Positions 51,726 through 60,932 are shown, numbered from the stretch's first letter. The stretch: 64,000 nt of DNA from Micavibrio_A sp964423095 (GCA_964423095.1 CAYRDI010000003.1:1-64000); one strand, 5' to 3'. Translations and numbers: made by a program. Notes: a model not told the origin generated them from the sequence alone.

Positions 51726-52694
51726 ATGAGTGTCAACCCGAAATCCCTGCAATGCTGGATTGTGACCGAAGGCATGGCCGGAACGGAGAATCAATGCCTT
51801 GGCGTTGCCGATGCGCTGGGCATTACCCCTGTGGTCAAGCGGATCAGCCTGACCCAGCCTTGGAAGACCCTGTCCCCGTGGCTGGGCTTTGAATGCGCCC
51901 GTACCTTCGCCCCCCGGTTGGAAGGCCACGAAGCCTGGCCCGATCTTTTGCTGGCGGCAGGCCGGAAAAGCATCGCCGCGTCCCGTTACATCAAACGCCA
52001 AAGTGGTGGTAAAACCTTTACCGTCCAGTTGCAGGACCCGCGCACATCGCCATCGCAATTCGATCTGGTTGCCGTTCCCGCGCATGATCCCTTGCGCGGT
52101 GACAATGTGGTTGTAACCAAAGGCGCGCCGAACCGTATCACGATGGAGAGGCTGGCAAAGGCGCGGAACGATTTCGCCCCGCTTTTTGCCATGATGCCCT
52201 CCCCTCGTATCGCGGTGATGCTGGGCGGAAATTCAAAGACGCACAGAATGACGGAAACCGCGATGGAAGAATTGGGCGGACAGCTTTCAAAACTCGATGG
52301 GAGCCTGATGATCACGGCCTCACGCCGGACGACCGAAGATCAAAAGCTGGCGTTTGCCAAGGGGCTGGAAGACCGTCCCCGCTGGTTTTGGGATGGCTCT
52401 GGCAACAACCCCTATTTCGGGATGCTCGCCTGGGCGGACTATCTGATGGTGACGGCGGACAGCGTGTCCATGCTTTCGGATGCCGCCACAACGGGAAAAC
52501 CCACCTATATCATCCCGATGGAGGGCGGGTCGCCCCGCTTCGACACCTTTCATGAGGACTTACTAAAAAACAATGCCGCACGCCCTTTTGAGGGAAGGCT
52601 GGAACACTGGTCATACGCCCCCTATACGGATTCCGCCGATATTGCCGCGGAAATTCTGCGCCGCTTGGCTCTCCGGCATGGGGAAAATGGCTAA
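51726..52694 (+). CDS. ELM1/GtrOC1-family protein (mitochondrial fission ELM1-like)
   Basis: A 322-residue protein of the DUF1022/ELM1 family common in alphaproteobacteria and plants. Its glycosyltransferase-B-like shape shows in WIVTEGMAGTENQ near the start, ILLAAGRKSIAAS-type and VQLQDPR segments, LGGNSKTHRM, and a donor-site-like YLMVTADSVSMLSDAATTGKP. The biochemical function is not settled. The ATG at 51726 is chosen because earlier starts would read into the Lrp operator. It is upstream of trxB on the same strand. Confidence 0.85.
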   Translation: MSVNPKSLQCWIVTEGMAGTENQCLGVADALGITPVVKRISLTQPWKTLSPWLGFECARTFAPRLEGHEAWPDLLLAAGRKSIAASRYIKRQSGGKTFTVQLQDPRTSPSQFDLVAVPAHDPLRGDNVVVTKGAPNRITMERLAKARNDFAPLFAMMPSPRIAVMLGGNSKTHRMTETAMEELGGQLSKLDGSLMITASRRTTEDQKLAFAKGLEDRPRWFWDGSGNNPYFGMLAWADYLMVTADSVSMLSDAATTGKPTYIIPMEGGSPRFDTFHEDLLKNNAARPFEGRLEHWSYAPYTDSADIAAEILRRLALRHGENG

Positions 52695-52757
52695 AAGCCC
52701 TTTACCCGTCTATCCCCGCCCTATATGAATAAAAACATAGCAAGACAGCGAGTTTAA

Positions 52758-53747
52758 ATGCCTAAAACCCAACATACCAAAGTTCTGATTATCGGTTCCG
52801 GCCCCGCCGGATACACCGCCGCCATCTATGCCGCGCGCGCCAATTTAAAACCCGTGCAGGTTCTGGGTCTGGAACCCGGCGGGCAGTTGACCATCACGAC
52901 CGATGTTGAAAACTATCCTGGGTTTGCCGACCCGATTCAGGGCCCGTGGTTGATGGACCAAATGAAGGCGCAAGCCGAACACGTCGGCACGCAAATGGTT
53001 TACGATCTGGTCAAGGCCGTTGATTTCACCAAACGCCCATTTACCGCCACATGCGATTCCGGCGACATCATCACCGCCGATACCGTTATCATTTGCACGG
53101 GGGCAAAAGCCCGCTGGCTCGGTCTGGAAAGCGAAAAGACATTCCGCAACATGGGCGTGTCTGCCTGTGCCACATGCGATGGGTTCTTTTTCAAGAACAA
53201 GGATGTTGCCGTTGTCGGCGGCGGCAATTCCGCCGTGGAAGAAGCCCTCTTCCTGTCCAACATTTGCAAGAGCGTGACATTGATTCACCGCCGCAATTCC
53301 CTGCGCGCCGAAAAAATTGCGCAAGACCGTCTGTTTGAAAAGTCGAACGTCAAGGTTATTTGGGATTCCGAAGTGGCCGAAGTCACCGGCGTTAAACCCG
53401 GCGAAGGCGATCTTCCCGGTGTCACAGGGCTCGTCCTGAAAAACACCAAGAACGGTGCCACGCAAAATATTACCGTCGATGGCGTCTTCGTTGCGATCGG
53501 ACACGATCCGGCCACGGAACTGTTCAAAGGGAAACTTGATCTGGATGCGCAAGGCTATATCATCACCGCGCCGGATTCGACCGCGACCAACATCGAAGGC
53601 GTTTATGCCGCTGGCGATGTCAAAGACAAAATCTATCGCCAGGCCGTCACGGCGGCCGGCATGGGGTGCATGGCGGCGCTGGAAGCAGACCGTTATCTTG
53701 CGACCATCGAAACACAAAACCGTAAACAGGCGGAGGCCGCGGAATAA
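52758..53747 (+). CDS. trxB: Thioredoxin-disulfide reductase
   Basis: A 329-residue flavoenzyme that uses NADPH to reduce thioredoxin. The FAD site GSGPAGYTAAIYAAR, redox motif CATCDG (Cys137, Cys140), NADPH site GGGNSAVEEALFL and the C-terminal FAD motif AAGDV are all present. Its stop overlaps the LysR start by one base. Confidence 0.96.
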   Translation: MPKTQHTKVLIIGSGPAGYTAAIYAARANLKPVQVLGLEPGGQLTITTDVENYPGFADPIQGPWLMDQMKAQAEHVGTQMVYDLVKAVDFTKRPFTATCDSGDIITADTVIICTGAKARWLGLESEKTFRNMGVSACATCDGFFFKNKDVAVVGGGNSAVEEALFLSNICKSVTLIHRRNSLRAEKIAQDRLFEKSNVKVIWDSEVAEVTGVKPGEGDLPGVTGLVLKNTKNGATQNITVDGVFVAIGHDPATELFKGKLDLDAQGYIITAPDSTATNIEGVYAAGDVKDKIYRQAVTAAGMGCMAALEADRYLATIETQNRKQAEAAE

Positions 53748-54640
53748 TGGATTGGGACAAACTGCGCATATTTTATGCGGTGGCCGAAGCCGGCAGCTTT
53801 ACCCATGCGGGTGACACGCTGAATTTGAGTCAGTCTGCGGTCAGCCGCCAGATCAGCACACTCGAAGAAAGCATCGGCGTCACGCTTTTCCACCGCCATG
53901 CGCGCGGCCTTATCCTGACCGAGGAAGGCGAACTTCTGCATAAAACCGCGGCGGAGATTTTCGGAAAACTTGCCATGATCGAAGGCCAGCTTGCGGATTC
54001 GCGGCAACTGCCCGAAGGCCCTTTGCGTATTACCGTGGCCGAATTTATCGGCTCCACATGGCTTGCGCCCAAGCTGGCACAACTGCGCAAAGAACATCCG
54101 GATATTCAACTCACCATGTTGCTCGATGACCGCATTCTCAATCTCGGCATGCGCGAAGCCGATGCCGCCATCCGTCTTTACAAACCCGAACAGCCGGAAT
54201 TGATCCAACGCCACCTGACCAGCATCCATTTCCACATCTGTGCCTCCAAAGATTACCTGAAGCAAAAAGGCACGCCCAAAAGTGCCAAGGAATTAAAAAA
54301 ACACACGCTGATCGGTTATCCCGAAAACGTCCCCGCGCCGTTTGCGGATCCGAACTGGCTTTACCGTGTCGCCGATGTCGAAGCGGACAGCGTGACATCC
54401 GATACCATCATGATGAATTCGATCTACGGAATTTTAGAAGCCGTGAAGGCCGGTGCCGGGATTGCGTCCCTGCCCGATTATATGGTGGCAGGCGACAAAA
54501 ACCTCGTCCAGGTTCTTCCCGAAGTGACACGTCCGCCGGTGGAGGTTTACTTCGTTTATCCCGAAGAGCGCCGCCATTCCAAGCGGATCGGCATTTTCCG
54601 CGACTTTCTTTTGAAAACGATCGGCGAAACAAAATTCTAA
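53747..54640 (+). CDS. LysR-family transcriptional regulator
   Basis: A 297-residue regulator with an N-terminal winged HTH (FYAVAEAGSFTHAGDTLNLS and QSAVSRQISTLEE) and a periplasmic-binding-fold effector domain. It overlaps trxB by one base, so it is co-transcribed. A LysR gene downstream of trxB is a common alphaproteobacterial arrangement. Its target is unknown. Confidence 0.92.
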   Translation: MDWDKLRIFYAVAEAGSFTHAGDTLNLSQSAVSRQISTLEESIGVTLFHRHARGLILTEEGELLHKTAAEIFGKLAMIEGQLADSRQLPEGPLRITVAEFIGSTWLAPKLAQLRKEHPDIQLTMLLDDRILNLGMREADAAIRLYKPEQPELIQRHLTSIHFHICASKDYLKQKGTPKSAKELKKHTLIGYPENVPAPFADPNWLYRVADVEADSVTSDTIMMNSIYGILEAVKAGAGIASLPDYMVAGDKNLVQVLPEVTRPPVEVYFVYPEERRHSKRIGIFRDFLLKTIGETKF

Positions 54641-54700
54641 AAAACGCCACCCGTACGACAGATATGCAAAGAACGCATGGCTGCCACCACGTTTTTTAAA

Positions 54701-54730
54701 TGGACACCACCCCCCAAATCACCTTATAAC
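54701..54730 (+). promoter_or_regulatory. Sigma-70-type promoter of the small RNA candidate
   Basis: TGGACA (54701-54706) and TATAAC (54725-54730) each match the consensus at 5 of 6 positions, with an 18-bp spacer. The predicted start lies about 7-8 bp downstream, right at the first hairpin. Confidence 0.6.
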
Positions 54731-54737
54731 CTTTGGC

Positions 54738-54836
54738 AACAATGCTTTTTAAGCATTGCCGGGGTGCATTTTGTACCCCACGTCTCCCAGACGTGAAACC
54801 TCCCTGTTCAACTCGCCGGGCGTAAGCCCGGTTTTT
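54738..54836 (+). ncRNA. Candidate ~100-nt small regulatory RNA with CUCCC-type anti-Shine-Dalgarno motifs
   Basis: Starting just after a good promoter are three hairpins: CAATGCTT/AAGCATTG (54740-54758), GGGGT/ACCCC (54761-54779) and ACGTCT/AGACGT with loop CCC (54780-54794). A single-stranded CCTCCC (54799-54804) follows, then a strong terminator CCGGGC/GCCCGG plus nine T's (54816-54840). The C-rich loop and CCTCCC could pair with ribosome-binding sites, as in alphaproteobacterial sRNAs with CUCC loops (for example the Rhodobacter CcsR type). No protein-coding frame of note is present. Confidence 0.6.
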
Positions 54837-54840
54837 TTTT
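54816..54840 (+). terminator. Strong intrinsic terminator of the small RNA candidate
   Basis: A 6-bp GC stem CCGGGC/GCCCGG with loop GTAA is followed by nine T's. It lies 22 bp before the next ATG, so the HAD gene needs its own promoter or read-through. Confidence 0.9.
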
Positions 54841-54862
54841 ACTTTTTTTATGGGCCCGCTTT

Positions 54863-55549
54863 ATGATTTCCAGGAATAACCCTGCCCTACTATTCGATAT
54901 CGATGGCACCCTTGCCGATACCGATGTTATCCACCTGAAGGCTTTCCAGTCCGTTTTTTCCCCGTTCGGCCACGACATCGACAAAACACGTTACAAGGCC
55001 GAAATACAGGGTTTTACGAATCAGGCGATTGGCGAACGCTTTTTTCCCGGAATGCCCGAAGAAGAGCAACGGGCCATAACCGATAAAAAAGAAGCCGTGT
55101 TCCGCGAAATGGCGCAAACGGGGCTTCAGCCCATGCCGGGGCTGCTTTCCTTGATGGACTGGGCCGATGTCAACCACATCCCCATGGCCGCCGTGACCAA
55201 CGCACCCAGAGAAAATGCGGTGCACATTCTGAACGCCATTGGTGTCCATGCGCGTTTTAAAACGATTGTGATCGCGGGCGACCTTGCCTATGGCAAACCA
55301 CACCCTATGCCCTATCTCGTAGGGCTAGCGCGGCTCAATGCAAGCGCTGAATCCTCCATGGCGTTCGAAGATTCGCGCACGGGATTACAGTCTTGTATAG
55401 CAGCGGAAATACAATCGGTTGGCATCATGTCGTCCCTGACGCACGAAGAGATGGCGCAAACGGGTGCATCCTACGCCTGCAAAAACTACGACGATGCCGG
55501 TTTATGGGACTTGCTTGAACAACATTTTCAAAAAAAACGCCCTGTCTGA
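54863..55549 (+). CDS. HAD-superfamily phosphatase (beta-phosphoglucomutase/phosphoglycolate phosphatase-like)
   Basis: A 228-residue cytoplasmic hydrolase. The catalytic motif I FDIDGTLADTD has Asp12 and Asp14, motif II is AVTNAPRENA, the Lys of motif III is in YGKPHP, and motif IV is AFEDSRTG. The alpha-helical cap after motif I marks it as subtype Ia. The substrate is a small phosphorylated metabolite that cannot be named from sequence. It follows the small RNA terminator. Confidence 0.9.
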   Translation: MISRNNPALLFDIDGTLADTDVIHLKAFQSVFSPFGHDIDKTRYKAEIQGFTNQAIGERFFPGMPEEEQRAITDKKEAVFREMAQTGLQPMPGLLSLMDWADVNHIPMAAVTNAPRENAVHILNAIGVHARFKTIVIAGDLAYGKPHPMPYLVGLARLNASAESSMAFEDSRTGLQSCIAAEIQSVGIMSSLTHEEMAQTGASYACKNYDDAGLWDLLEQHFQKKRPV

Positions 55550-55583
55550 CCCCGCGGATACGCATCGCAACATAATGAAATGT

Positions 55584-55611
55584 TTGTATTCGCCTTTTAT
55601 GGGGGTACAAT
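55584..55611 (+). promoter_or_regulatory. Possible promoter of the patatin-like gene
   Basis: TTGTAT (55584-55589) and TACAAT (55606-55611) are 16 bp apart. The -10 is good and the -35 weak. Confidence 0.35.
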
Positions 55612-55647
55612 AAACAGTTCAAAACAGCAGGTTAGGAAACATTCGTT

Positions 55648-56886
55648 TTGTTCGACAATCCCCATCCTATCGTGACCATTTTCAACTACGGCGGCGGCCT
55701 GCGCGGGACCATTCCGGCGCAAATCATGGCGCGGATCGAACAGGATACGGGCCTTCGCATGGCGGACATGGTGGATGTGTTTTCCGGTCCGTCAACGGGG
55801 GCGATTCTGAACGCCGCCTTGACTTTACGGAATCCGGACAATACCGCTCGCCCGAAATACCGCGCCCGTCACCTCGTCCGGTTTTACGAACGTGAAGGCG
55901 AACGGATTTTTCCGCCCGACCGGTTTCGCGAATTTCGCGGCCTGATCCACGATTTCAACAACCGCACCATGCGGATCGCGCAATTAAACGCCATCTTCAA
56001 ACACGGCCATTACAACCCCGCCAATCTGGGGCGGGCGCTCAAAGCCCTCTACGGCAACGCGCGATTGTCCGAATCTTTGCGCAGCCTGATCATCCCCGCC
56101 TACAATCTGGACGGCGAACAATTACAGGCCGTACGCGATGCGGGGGAAACGGATCAATCCCCCGTTCATACGCGGAACAACTTCCTCGATACCGGTGGGC
56201 ATGCGCTGTGGATGAAGAACATGCTGGTCAACAAAGGGATCGGCGGTATTCAAAACAAGGTGCCGGATGTCACGCTTTACGATGCCGTTATGGCCACCAC
56301 GGCCGCGCCCACCTATTTTCCCTGCCATCATTTCCATGCGCGCTGGCCCGGCCACACACACCCCTATTCCTATACCGCCATCGACGGCAGTATTTTCGAC
56401 AACCCCGCGGCAACGTATTTCGGCGCGCTTCGCCAACATCTGCTTCCTGGACAAAAGGTCATCACGATTGGCCTTGGCACCGGATATACCAACCGCTGGA
56501 TCAAGCGCGATGAGTGGAACAGGTACGGCTCGCTCGGCGTCGTCGATCCGGTGAATGACCTCCCGCTCATCAACATCTTTTTTCATGCGCCGGAATCGGC
56601 ATTGCACGAAGCATTCGCAACAGAGATGAAAGACAATCTGTTCCTGTTCAATAAATCCATGGTTTCGACGCGCGACCCCGCATGGCCCAGCCAGCAGTTG
56701 GACGACGGCTCCCCCGAAAACATGAAAAAGCTGAAAGATTTTGCGGAAACGATCATCGAAGAAAACCGCGGGGGATACGAAAAAGTCTGCGATATTCTGG
56801 TTTCCAATCATGATCGGCGGCGGAACTGGCTGGCGACGGTCAAACCCGCCCGCTGGAAAAGGCTATTTTCATTTTTAACGGATTAA
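55648..56886 (+). CDS. Patatin-like phospholipase
   Basis: A 412-residue serine lipid hydrolase. The oxyanion hole is GGGLRG (15-20), the nucleophile elbow GPSTG (Ser49) and the catalytic Asp is in DGS (Asp246, Gly247), so the Ser-Asp dyad is complete. No signal peptide is seen, which is common for patatins, including effectors of other secretion systems. It begins with TTG, with AGGA 10 bp upstream. The next gene encodes another hydrolase-like protein, and the two may form a lipid-degrading unit. Confidence 0.88.
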   Translation: MFDNPHPIVTIFNYGGGLRGTIPAQIMARIEQDTGLRMADMVDVFSGPSTGAILNAALTLRNPDNTARPKYRARHLVRFYEREGERIFPPDRFREFRGLIHDFNNRTMRIAQLNAIFKHGHYNPANLGRALKALYGNARLSESLRSLIIPAYNLDGEQLQAVRDAGETDQSPVHTRNNFLDTGGHALWMKNMLVNKGIGGIQNKVPDVTLYDAVMATTAAPTYFPCHHFHARWPGHTHPYSYTAIDGSIFDNPAATYFGALRQHLLPGQKVITIGLGTGYTNRWIKRDEWNRYGSLGVVDPVNDLPLINIFFHAPESALHEAFATEMKDNLFLFNKSMVSTRDPAWPSQQLDDGSPENMKKLKDFAETIIEENRGGYEKVCDILVSNHDRRRNWLATVKPARWKRLFSFLTD

Positions 56887-57002
56887 CCTTTTTGCGCCGC
56901 AGCCTATTTTAACCATAAACCCCTGCTCTTTTTCATTGAAATTAACCCGCGAGTCACGCACGCTTCCACTGTAAAGTATGTTTTCAGAGGGGCATCATTC
57001 GC

Positions 57003-58253
57003 GTGTCTTTTTCACCACCAAGCACCCAGTTCACGATCTCTGGAATCACCAGCTTCAAGCCGGATGAACGTGTGCGGCACGAAGCGGCGGAGGAAACCGC
57101 CGCAAAAAACGGTTGGAAGACCGGATTATTTTACTACGGCGAAGGGCGGACAACGCCCTTTTTTGTTGCCCGCGCGGCGAAGGAACGTGGAACCATCGCC
57201 GGCCTGCCCGGCATGAATGTCATGGATGTTCTGGACGAAGCCGATGTTCATGAAGTCAATCGCCGCGGCTATACGGCGATCTGGACCCCGCTTCCCGAAG
57301 CCGTGCGCGGACGCCCTATAGACATGGAAGCCGTCAGACGGGTCATTGCCTTTCTGACATCACCCGCATCCCCCGTTCACACGCTATCCGATAAAACCAA
57401 ACCGCTTTATATCGGCACACATTCTACATCGGGACGCATTGTCCATGGATTACAAAGCAACCAAGCCACATCGGATATTCTGGCCAGAAGTTTTCACGGC
57501 ATCGTTTCTGTCAACCCGTTTATCGATTCAAGCGGCAGTTCGGAATTGTTCGATCCAATCAACAATCGCATATTTTTAAATTACGCAAGAAAGCACCACG
57601 ATCAGACCCCCCATGAAACATTGTTCGGCAGGGGGTATATGTTTTTAAAGGCCGCCAAAGAAGGATATGCGGGTTTTGAAAAACAGATAAAAAGCCCGGC
57701 GGATGAACCCTTGCCCCAGGCCGCAGAGCGGGCCTATTTGGGAATGATCAAAAGACCACTGAGCGCGCTGTTTGCGCAACAGTCCGAGCATAGTATGACG
57801 TATGGCCACATTCTTGAGCTTCTGATGCCGGGACGGTCTTTAAGACAAACTTTCAATGCCGAATGCGCCAAGAGGATTCCAACCGTTTTCGTCTTGAGCG
57901 AATATGATCCCTTTTCATGCAGAAGAACCACCGACCAAGCGATTGCAAAAAAGATGGGGGCGCGAGTCATTACCGCGAAAAGCGAGCTTCACTACCCTTT
58001 CCGCCATGACCGCGGGGCCTTGCTTGAAGCCCTTGAAACACTGGATTACTGGACAGACCGTTTTGAAGCAAGGCAACGGGAAACGATATACATCTCGCCC
58101 GCAGAATTTTTGAGCGCAAGACCCACAAACACGGAATCTCCCCAAAAAACAGGCGCGAAGGACAATATACCCGCCCTGACTCTAGGCGACCGCCTTGGCC
58201 TGGCCCTTCAGCGCGGCGCAGGCCTTTTGAATCCGGCGGCAAGCCTCTTCTAA
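57003..58253 (+). CDS. Alpha/beta-hydrolase-like protein
   Basis: A 416-residue protein with a GTG start and GAGGGG about 10 bp upstream. The fold pattern of a serine hydrolase is seen: strand and nucleophile elbow YIGTHSTSG (candidate Ser141, in place of the usual G-H-S-x-G-G), an acid in FVLSEYDPFSCRR and a His in SELHYPFRHD. These fit a catalytic triad of lysophospholipase type. No signal peptide. The last 72 bp overlap the convergent aspC gene, so the true end is secure but unusual. It follows the patatin gene by 116 bp. Confidence 0.7.
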   Translation: MSFSPPSTQFTISGITSFKPDERVRHEAAEETAAKNGWKTGLFYYGEGRTTPFFVARAAKERGTIAGLPGMNVMDVLDEADVHEVNRRGYTAIWTPLPEAVRGRPIDMEAVRRVIAFLTSPASPVHTLSDKTKPLYIGTHSTSGRIVHGLQSNQATSDILARSFHGIVSVNPFIDSSGSSELFDPINNRIFLNYARKHHDQTPHETLFGRGYMFLKAAKEGYAGFEKQIKSPADEPLPQAAERAYLGMIKRPLSALFAQQSEHSMTYGHILELLMPGRSLRQTFNAECAKRIPTVFVLSEYDPFSCRRTTDQAIAKKMGARVITAKSELHYPFRHDRGALLEALETLDYWTDRFEARQRETIYISPAEFLSARPTNTESPQKTGAKDNIPALTLGDRLGLALQRGAGLLNPAASLF

Positions 58254-59405
58254 CGCTTTTTCCGATGTCGCATAGGAAATGCGGAAATGCGGAGACAAAC
58301 CGAACGCAACGCCCTGTACCGTCGCCACCCCTTCGGATTCCAGAAGATATGTTACAAAATCGGAATCACTTTCGATCACTTTGCCGTCCGGCGTTGTCTT
58401 GCCGATGCAACCCGCGCAGGACGGATACACGTAGAATGCCCCTTCCGGACGCGGGCATTCAATGCCCGGTGCCTGATTAAGCATGGACACCACGAGGTCG
58501 CGGCGGGCCGCAAAAGATTTCACCCAGTCCTTCAAAAACGATTGATCGCCGTTCAGTGCAGCGGCTGCAGCAGCCTGAGAAATCGAAGACGGGTTGGAGG
58601 TCGAATGCCCCTGCACCGATGCCATCGCCTTCACAACTTCTTTCGGACCACCGGCATAACCGATCCGCCAGCCGGTCATCGAATAGGCCTTCGATACGCC
58701 GTTGACCGTCAATGTGCGGTTATACAGGCTGGGTTCCACTTCGGCGGGTGTGCAGAATTCAAATCCGTCATAGACCAGATGTTCATACATATCATCCGTC
58801 ATCACCCAGACATGGGGATGTTTCATCAACACATCGGTCAGGGATTTCATTTCAGCCTTGGTATAGGCGGCACCGCTCGGGTTGGACGGGGAATTCAAAA
58901 TAACCCATTTGGTTTTCGGGGTAATCGCGGCGTCCAGTTGCGCGCCCGTCATTTTGAAATTGTTTTCAATGGTGCATTCCACAAAGACAGGTGTGCCTTC
59001 GGCCAAGATCACCATATCGGGATAGGAAACCCAGTACGGGGCCGGAATGATTACTTCATCCCCCGGGTTCAGCGTGGCCATCAGGGCATTGTACAAAACC
59101 TGTTTTCCACCCGTTCCCACGATGATCTGATCGCGGGCGTAGGTCAGATTGTTGTCCCGTTTGAATTTGGCGATGATTGCATCCTTGATGGCGGGTGTTC
59201 CATCCACGTTGGTGTATTTCGTCTGTCCGCCGTTGATGGCATCGCATCCCGCCTTACGGACGAATTCCGGCGTATCGAAATCAGGCTCGCCTGCACCAAG
59301 ACCAATCACATCACGGCCCGCCGCTTTCAATTCTGCGGCCTTTGCCGTAACGGCCAATGTGGCGGACGGTTTAATTTTGGTCAGGCGGTTGGCAATGATC
59401 GACAT
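58182..59405 (-). CDS. aspC: Aspartate aminotransferase (class I/II, PLP)
   Basis: A 407-residue pyridoxal-phosphate enzyme. The PLP lysine is Lys239 in VNGVSKAYSMTGWRIGY, and NSPSNPSGAAYTKAEM with the substrate-binding Asn is present. The N-terminal LGAGEPDFDTP pattern is that of subgroup Ib AATs. It makes aspartate/glutamate and possibly phenylalanine or prephenate derivatives. The 3' end overlaps the convergent hydrolase gene by 72 bp. Confidence 0.95.
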   Translation of the reverse strand: MSIIANRLTKIKPSATLAVTAKAAELKAAGRDVIGLGAGEPDFDTPEFVRKAGCDAINGGQTKYTNVDGTPAIKDAIIAKFKRDNNLTYARDQIIVGTGGKQVLYNALMATLNPGDEVIIPAPYWVSYPDMVILAEGTPVFVECTIENNFKMTGAQLDAAITPKTKWVILNSPSNPSGAAYTKAEMKSLTDVLMKHPHVWVMTDDMYEHLVYDGFEFCTPAEVEPSLYNRTLTVNGVSKAYSMTGWRIGYAGGPKEVVKAMASVQGHSTSNPSSISQAAAAAALNGDQSFLKDWVKSFAARRDLVVSMLNQAPGIECPRPEGAFYVYPSCAGCIGKTTPDGKVIESDSDFVTYLLESEGVATVQGVAFGLSPHFRISYATSEKALEEACRRIQKACAALKGQAKAVA

Positions 59406-59484
59406 GTGGTTTCACCTTTTTGTAACATTTTTTGACGGGCATAAATAACCACACTGGAACGCCGGTGAAAAGATGATTTTTGCC

Positions 59485-60531
59485 CTAAAACGCATCGGGG
59501 CGGATAAAGGGGCGAATAGCCTCCGGATCAAAGGATTCGGCCGCTAAATCCACTCGTTCGGCACGAAACCAGTCCGCCAGAGGCTTTAAGACGGGTGATT
59601 CCAGTTCCCGGCGCAAATAGGATTGAATCCTTGGCATATAGGCCAGAAGGTCTGTCTTTCCCGAAAGGATGGCAAGCCGCAAAACCTGTCCGATCAGGCG
59701 GCAATGAAACTGCGCCGCCATGACGCGGAACCAGGCGCGAAAATTATCATCGCCCCCGTAACGGGACATCATCGCGGTATAGACATCTTCGGGCACATCG
59801 GCGCGGATCGTTTCCAACAGGTTGGCGAGGTCATAGGCCACCGGCCCCGCCATCGCATCCTGAAAATCCAGAACACCGCACGGCCCATTTTTGCGCATCA
59901 TCAAATTTCCCAGATGGAAATCACCGTGAACAAAACCGATTCGCGGCGGCGGCAACACGGTGGCCACATCGTCCCATGCCTTCAGATAGGATGATAGAAC
60001 ATCATCGTTATTGACCGCTTTACGCGTGGCGGGCAGATACCAATCGACAATCCTCTGCCGTCCTTTGCGGATATAGCTGTCTTTGTATTTTGCAAAGCCG
60101 TGCAGATCATTCATGGAAATATTGTCGCGCATCGCGATCAAAACATCCGTGGCGGCCGCATAGACATCCATTTCAGACATACCGTTTTGCAAGGCCGCAT
60201 TCAGGGTTATATCCCCGAAATCTTCCAGCAACACATACCCATCGCGTTCATCCACCGCATAAATTTCAGGAACCGATATACCGCGATCATGCAAAAGCCG
60301 GGCGATTTTTAAAAACGCTGATAATTTATGCCCCATCGTTGCGGTTTCAATATGGTCGGGCACCGCCTCCATCAACACAAATGTCTTATCGCCGCATGAC
60401 ACGCGGAAATAACGGCGCGACGCCCAATCCTGCGTCAACGGGCGAACATCATGCACGCCTTTCAGGTGAACATTCAGGAACGCCGCGCGCTGTTCTTCGC
60501 GCCCTTCGAAATATGGATTGGAGCCGGACAT
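59485..60531 (-). CDS. AmgK-like aminoglycoside phosphotransferase-family sugar kinase
   Basis: A 348-residue kinase with the APH fold. The catalytic loop HGDFHLGNLM and metal-binding DFQDAMAGPVAYDLANLL match AmgK, which phosphorylates N-acetylmuramate and N-acetylglucosamine at C1 in cell-wall recycling. The partner nucleotidyltransferase MurU is not in the window. It is followed downstream by aspC, and upstream by a small hypothetical gene and mfd on the same strand. Confidence 0.82.
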   Translation of the reverse strand: MSGSNPYFEGREEQRAAFLNVHLKGVHDVRPLTQDWASRRYFRVSCGDKTFVLMEAVPDHIETATMGHKLSAFLKIARLLHDRGISVPEIYAVDERDGYVLLEDFGDITLNAALQNGMSEMDVYAAATDVLIAMRDNISMNDLHGFAKYKDSYIRKGRQRIVDWYLPATRKAVNNDDVLSSYLKAWDDVATVLPPPRIGFVHGDFHLGNLMMRKNGPCGVLDFQDAMAGPVAYDLANLLETIRADVPEDVYTAMMSRYGGDDNFRAWFRVMAAQFHCRLIGQVLRLAILSGKTDLLAYMPRIQSYLRRELESPVLKPLADWFRAERVDLAAESFDPEAIRPFIRPDAF

Positions 60532-60536
60532 TGGTT

Positions 60537-60932
60537 TTATTTTTTGGTTTTGTCTTTGGAAACCATCTGGCGGATGGCATCAATATGCCTTTGCGAGGCC
60601 GCCTGACGCTTGACGGAGATGCCGCTGTCCTGCCCGAACTGCGCGCTGCTACCAAGTGCAATAGCCTTTAAAATTTCCAATCCGAACGGATCAGTTTTGC
60701 CCTTGGTCGGCGGTGCGGCCTCCGGTGCCGGAGGCACCGGCTTTTCCTTCATCGTCATCACGCGGTTGACGGCGTGGGCTACGATCCCCGTCATGTGCGG
60801 GGCCACCAATTCATGCATCAGTTTGGTATCTTCCATCGCCTGCGCGATCACCTGTTGGCGTGCCTTCGTAACATTCCCCTTGGCGGATTTCAGGGCATCC
60901 CGTATTTTGCTTTCGGCATAATCGCGGTTCAT
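60537..60932 (-). CDS. Hypothetical protein
   Basis: A 131-residue soluble, helical protein with a Pro-rich linker in the middle and a basic C-terminus. No motif is recognised. It starts 38 bp after mfd and ends 5 bp before the AmgK-like gene, so it is probably in one operon with them. Confidence 0.6.
   Translation of the reverse strand: MNRDYAESKIRDALKSAKGNVTKARQQVIAQAMEDTKLMHELVAPHMTGIVAHAVNRVMTMKEKPVPPAPEAAPPTKGKTDPFGLEILKAIALGSSAQFGQDSGISVKRQAASQRHIDAIRQMVSKDKTKK

Noticed and set aside
58287..59435. A 382-codon plus-strand frame over aspC
   Set aside because: It is antisense to a complete aminotransferase, and its translation is His/Arg/Phe-rich with no domain.
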